A stretch of DNA of 8,523 bases from an uncultured Oscillospiraceae bacterium. Its GTDB lineage: Bacteria > Bacillota > Clostridia > Oscillospirales > Ruminococcaceae. Positions 6,394 through 8,523 of this stretch are shown piece by piece; within the stretch, counting starts at the first letter, position 1, and each line of letters starts with the position of its first letter. A program made the translations under genes and the position numbers. The stretch covers positions 1 to 8,523 of the forward strand of contig UQQY01000096.1 in assembly GCA_900543295.1 (NCBI GenBank), written 5' to 3'. Below the pieces are notes generated by a model. It was not told the DNA's origin. It saw only the letters and a program-made list of their open reading frames with translations, and ran no database searches.

Positions 6394-6421
6394 ATGACAA
6401 AACGTAAGGAGAACAGCCCCT

Positions 6422-7831
6422 ATGAAACGTATTGGTAAACCGATATTTTTTATCGTCGCGGCTTTTATCCTGATCTTTACCACAGTTGCCTTTACCGGCA
6501 TCAGTTCTACCTACGGCGACATTACGAAGACGTATGTCAAGGGCGTGGGCGATATTCGCTGGGGTATTGATATCAGGGGCGGCGTTGACGTTACGTTCAC
6601 ACCTTCAACGGATGTAACGCCGACTGAGCTTCAGATGGAAGCGGCGGCAGAAACCATGAAACAACGTCTGGTTTCGCTTAACATCACGGACTACGAGGTC
6701 TACACAGACACGCAGAAGGGACGTGTTGTCGTCCGCTTCCCGTGGAAAGAGGGCGAGATGGAATTTGATCCGCAGGCCGCAATTAAAGAGCTTGGCGAAA
6801 CCGCGCTTCTGACTTTCCGCGAGGGATATGAAACGGATGACGACGGACTTCCCGCCGGCGATACGGCTGAAATTCAGATTGAAGGCAAAAACGTCGTCAA
6901 AGCGGAGCCGCTTTACGGTCCGATCAGCGATACGAGCGGAAATGTCTATTACATAAGCCTTGAGTTTGACGACGAAGGTGCGAAAACCTTTAGTGAGCTG
7001 ACGACACGTCTTGCTTCGGAAAATGGATCGATCTCTATCTGGATGGACGACGAAATGATTTCAAACGCCACCGTCAACGAGGCTATTACAGACGGTAAGG
7101 CGATCATTTCCGGCAACTTTACGCGCGATACCGCTACGGCGCTCGCCAATAAGATCAACGCCGGCGCTCTGCCGTTCAAGCTGAAGACAGAGACATACAG
7201 CGCGACCTCTCCTACGCTTGGACAGGGTGCGTTAAACGCCATGCTGGTGGCAGGCATTCTTTCCTTCATTTTGATTTGTATTTTTATGCTTGTGCTGTAC
7301 CGCGTTCAGGGCGTTATTATCTGTATTGCCCTGATCGGTCAGGTCGGCGGCATGATTGCGGCAATTTCGGGCTTCATTCCGGGCATCAACAGCTTTACCA
7401 TGACGATTCCCGGCATTGCAGGCATCATTCTTTCCATTGGAATGGGCGTCGACGCAAATGTTATTACAGCAGAGCGCATTAAAGAAGAGCTTCGCAACGG
7501 GAAGTCGATTGACGGCGCAATTCAGGCTGGTTTTACCCGCGGCTTCAGCGCGATTTTCGACGGTAATATCACGAATATCATTGTTGCGATTATTTTAATG
7601 GGGGCGTTTGGTTCTTCCGACAGCATCTTTGCGAAGATTCTCTCTCCGATTTTCGGCTATTTTGGCTATGCGACAGAGGGATCTGTATTTTCCTTTGGAT
7701 ATACGCTGCTGGCCGGTGTCGTGCTGAACTTCCTGTTCGGCGTGTTGGCAACACGGCTGATGACCAAATCGCTTTCGCGGTTTAAGTGGTTCAGAAAGCC
7801 CTCATTGTACGGAGGAGGATTTAAAAAATGA
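6422..7831 (+). CDS. secD: Protein translocase subunit SecD
   Basis: SecD with SecF forms a membrane complex that uses the proton gradient to help complete protein export through SecYEG. The 469-residue protein has an N-terminal membrane segment (about 7-28) and the typical GIDIRGGVDVTF motif (48-59). A large extracytoplasmic region follows to about 265, and then five more membrane segments (about 269-294, 297-318, 327-348, 383-397, 421-447). The fourth carries SIGMGVDANVITAERI, whose D344 corresponds to the aspartate essential for proton-coupled function. It is shorter than E. coli SecD (615), mainly through a smaller external domain, and is not fused to SecF as in Bacillus. The loop between the last two membrane segments (398-420) looks longer than usual. 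AGGAG (6407-6411) lies 10 nt before the ATG. The stop overlaps the secF start. Confidence 0.96.
   Translation: MKRIGKPIFFIVAAFILIFTTVAFTGISSTYGDITKTYVKGVGDIRWGIDIRGGVDVTFTPSTDVTPTELQMEAAAETMKQRLVSLNITDYEVYTDTQKGRVVVRFPWKEGEMEFDPQAAIKELGETALLTFREGYETDDDGLPAGDTAEIQIEGKNVVKAEPLYGPISDTSGNVYYISLEFDDEGAKTFSELTTRLASENGSISIWMDDEMISNATVNEAITDGKAIISGNFTRDTATALANKINAGALPFKLKTETYSATSPTLGQGALNAMLVAGILSFILICIFMLVLYRVQGVIICIALIGQVGGMIAAISGFIPGINSFTMTIPGIAGIILSIGMGVDANVITAERIKEELRNGKSIDGAIQAGFTRGFSAIFDGNITNIIVAIILMGAFGSSDSIFAKILSPIFGYFGYATEGSVFSFGYTLLAGVVLNFLFGVLATRLMTKSLSRFKWFRKPSLYGGGFKK
7811..7831 (+). promoter_or_regulatory. secD-secF translational coupling site
   Basis: A strong GGAGGAGG ribosome site (7811-7818) lies within the last codons of secD, 9 nt before the secF ATG at 7828. 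The ATGA at 7828-7831 combines the secF start with the secD TGA stop. This 4-nt overlap is a classic arrangement for producing two partner subunits in matched amounts. Confidence 0.88.
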
Positions 7832-8523
7832 AATTAAAAGAATTCAATTTCATCGGCGCAAAAAAAATCTCTCTCTCCGTATCGGCTGCGTTGATTGCCA
7901 TTATCCTGCTCTGCTCTTTGATTTTTGGAGTGCGTCTAAGCGTACAGTTCTCCGGCGGTACGATTGTCACCTATACATATGAGGGCGAAATCGATGCTGA
8001 CGCTATTGAGTCGGTGGCAAAGGATACGGTTGAGAAGGAACTCTCCGTCAACATGAAGGCCGGTATCAGCGGTCTTGACAGCTTTGAAGTCGTCCTTGAC
8101 GAAAAAGAAGGCTTGGATTCTGAGCTACAGGCAAAGCTGGATGCTGCTCTGGCTGAGAAATTTGCCGATAACAATGTCACATTTCTTTCAAACTCCACAG
8201 TAAACCCGACAATCGGCAGCGAGTTCTTTATTAAGAGTCTTGTAGCAATCGGCTTTGCGGCTGTTTTGATTGTCATTTACGTTGCGTTCCGTTTCAAGAA
8301 AATCAGCGGCTGGTCGGCTGGCGTTATGGCGCTTGTCGCCTTGCTGCATGATGTGCTGATTGCGTTCGGTGTGTTTGTCATTTTCCGCATTCCGCTGGAC
8401 TTCAATTTTGTTGCCGTTGTATTGACGATTTTGGGTTATTCGATTAACGATACCATCATTATTTATGACAGAATGCGTGAAAACCAGCGCCTTTACGGCA
8501 GCTCGATGACAAGGGAACAGCTT
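7828..8523 (+). CDS. secF: Protein translocase subunit SecF, 3' end beyond the window
   Basis: SecF is the partner of SecD in the proton-driven export complex. The 232 codons present start MKLKEFNFIGAKKISLSVSA, followed by a first membrane segment (about 15-35) and VQFSGGT (39-45), the usual SecF signature. The extracytoplasmic domain (about 46-128) is followed by membrane segments at about 135-155, 160-185 and 190-213. The motif TILGYSINDTIIIYDRMREN (200-219) closely matches the conserved SecF GYSxNDTxxxxDRxREN and includes D208 and D214. Typical SecF proteins are about 290-320 residues, so the last membrane segments lie outside the window. The start is set by the ATGA overlap with secD and by GGAGGAGG 9 nt upstream. 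Confidence 0.95.
   Translation, partial: MKLKEFNFIGAKKISLSVSAALIAIILLCSLIFGVRLSVQFSGGTIVTYTYEGEIDADAIESVAKDTVEKELSVNMKAGISGLDSFEVVLDEKEGLDSELQAKLDAALAEKFADNNVTFLSNSTVNPTIGSEFFIKSLVAIGFAAVLIVIYVAFRFKKISGWSAGVMALVALLHDVLIAFGVFVIFRIPLDFNFVAVVLTILGYSINDTIIIYDRMRENQRLYGSSMTREQL

Overview
The window looks like chromosomal DNA from an anaerobic Firmicute, most likely class Clostridia and possibly an Oscillospirales/Ruminococcaceae-type gut organism. The evidence is strong AGGAGG-type ribosome sites, sigma-A promoters with 17-bp spacers, a clostridial-style SecA with an acidic insert and a zinc tail, separate secD and secF genes, and a GGGtGRT/NifU-like gene pair of a kind I associate with anaerobes. 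The lineage is inferred from protein style, not from a marker gene. I see no mobile elements, CRISPR arrays, tRNA or rRNA genes.

Left part (1-1588, minus strand): a two-gene operon reading leftwards. It has a NifU/IscU-like iron-sulfur scaffold protein (896-1588), then 18 nt later a GGGtGRT-family protein (877 down to the window edge, C-terminus missing). Codons in this operon end in C or G far more often than in the rest of the window. A predicted promoter (1733-1761) precedes a leader of about 138 nt that can fold into several hairpins, two of which use G-U pairs that only form in the minus-strand RNA. I know of no established function for GGGtGRT proteins, so this is the least understood part of the window.

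Middle (1589-1921): a divergent control region of about 333 bp. The leftward promoter and leader lie on one side and a near-consensus secA promoter (1857-1885) on the other.

Right part (1922-8523, plus strand): secA (1922-4678), the ATPase motor of the general secretion pathway, ends in a strong intrinsic terminator. Next come purB (4880-6310; adenylosuccinate lyase, purine synthesis) with its own promoter, then secD (6422-7831) and secF (7828 to the window edge), which overlap by ATGA. SecA drives proteins through SecYEG. SecD and SecF form the proton-driven accessory complex that helps pull them out on the far side. purB therefore sits between two functionally linked Sec units. No terminator is visible between purB and secD, so read-through is possible, although secD also has a good promoter of its own starting 5 nt after the purB stop.

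Smaller signals worth noting are a perfect 12-nt direct repeat around the purB ribosome site, a TTGAC-N6-GTCAA dyad on the secD -35 box, and a hairpin close to the predicted secD transcript start.
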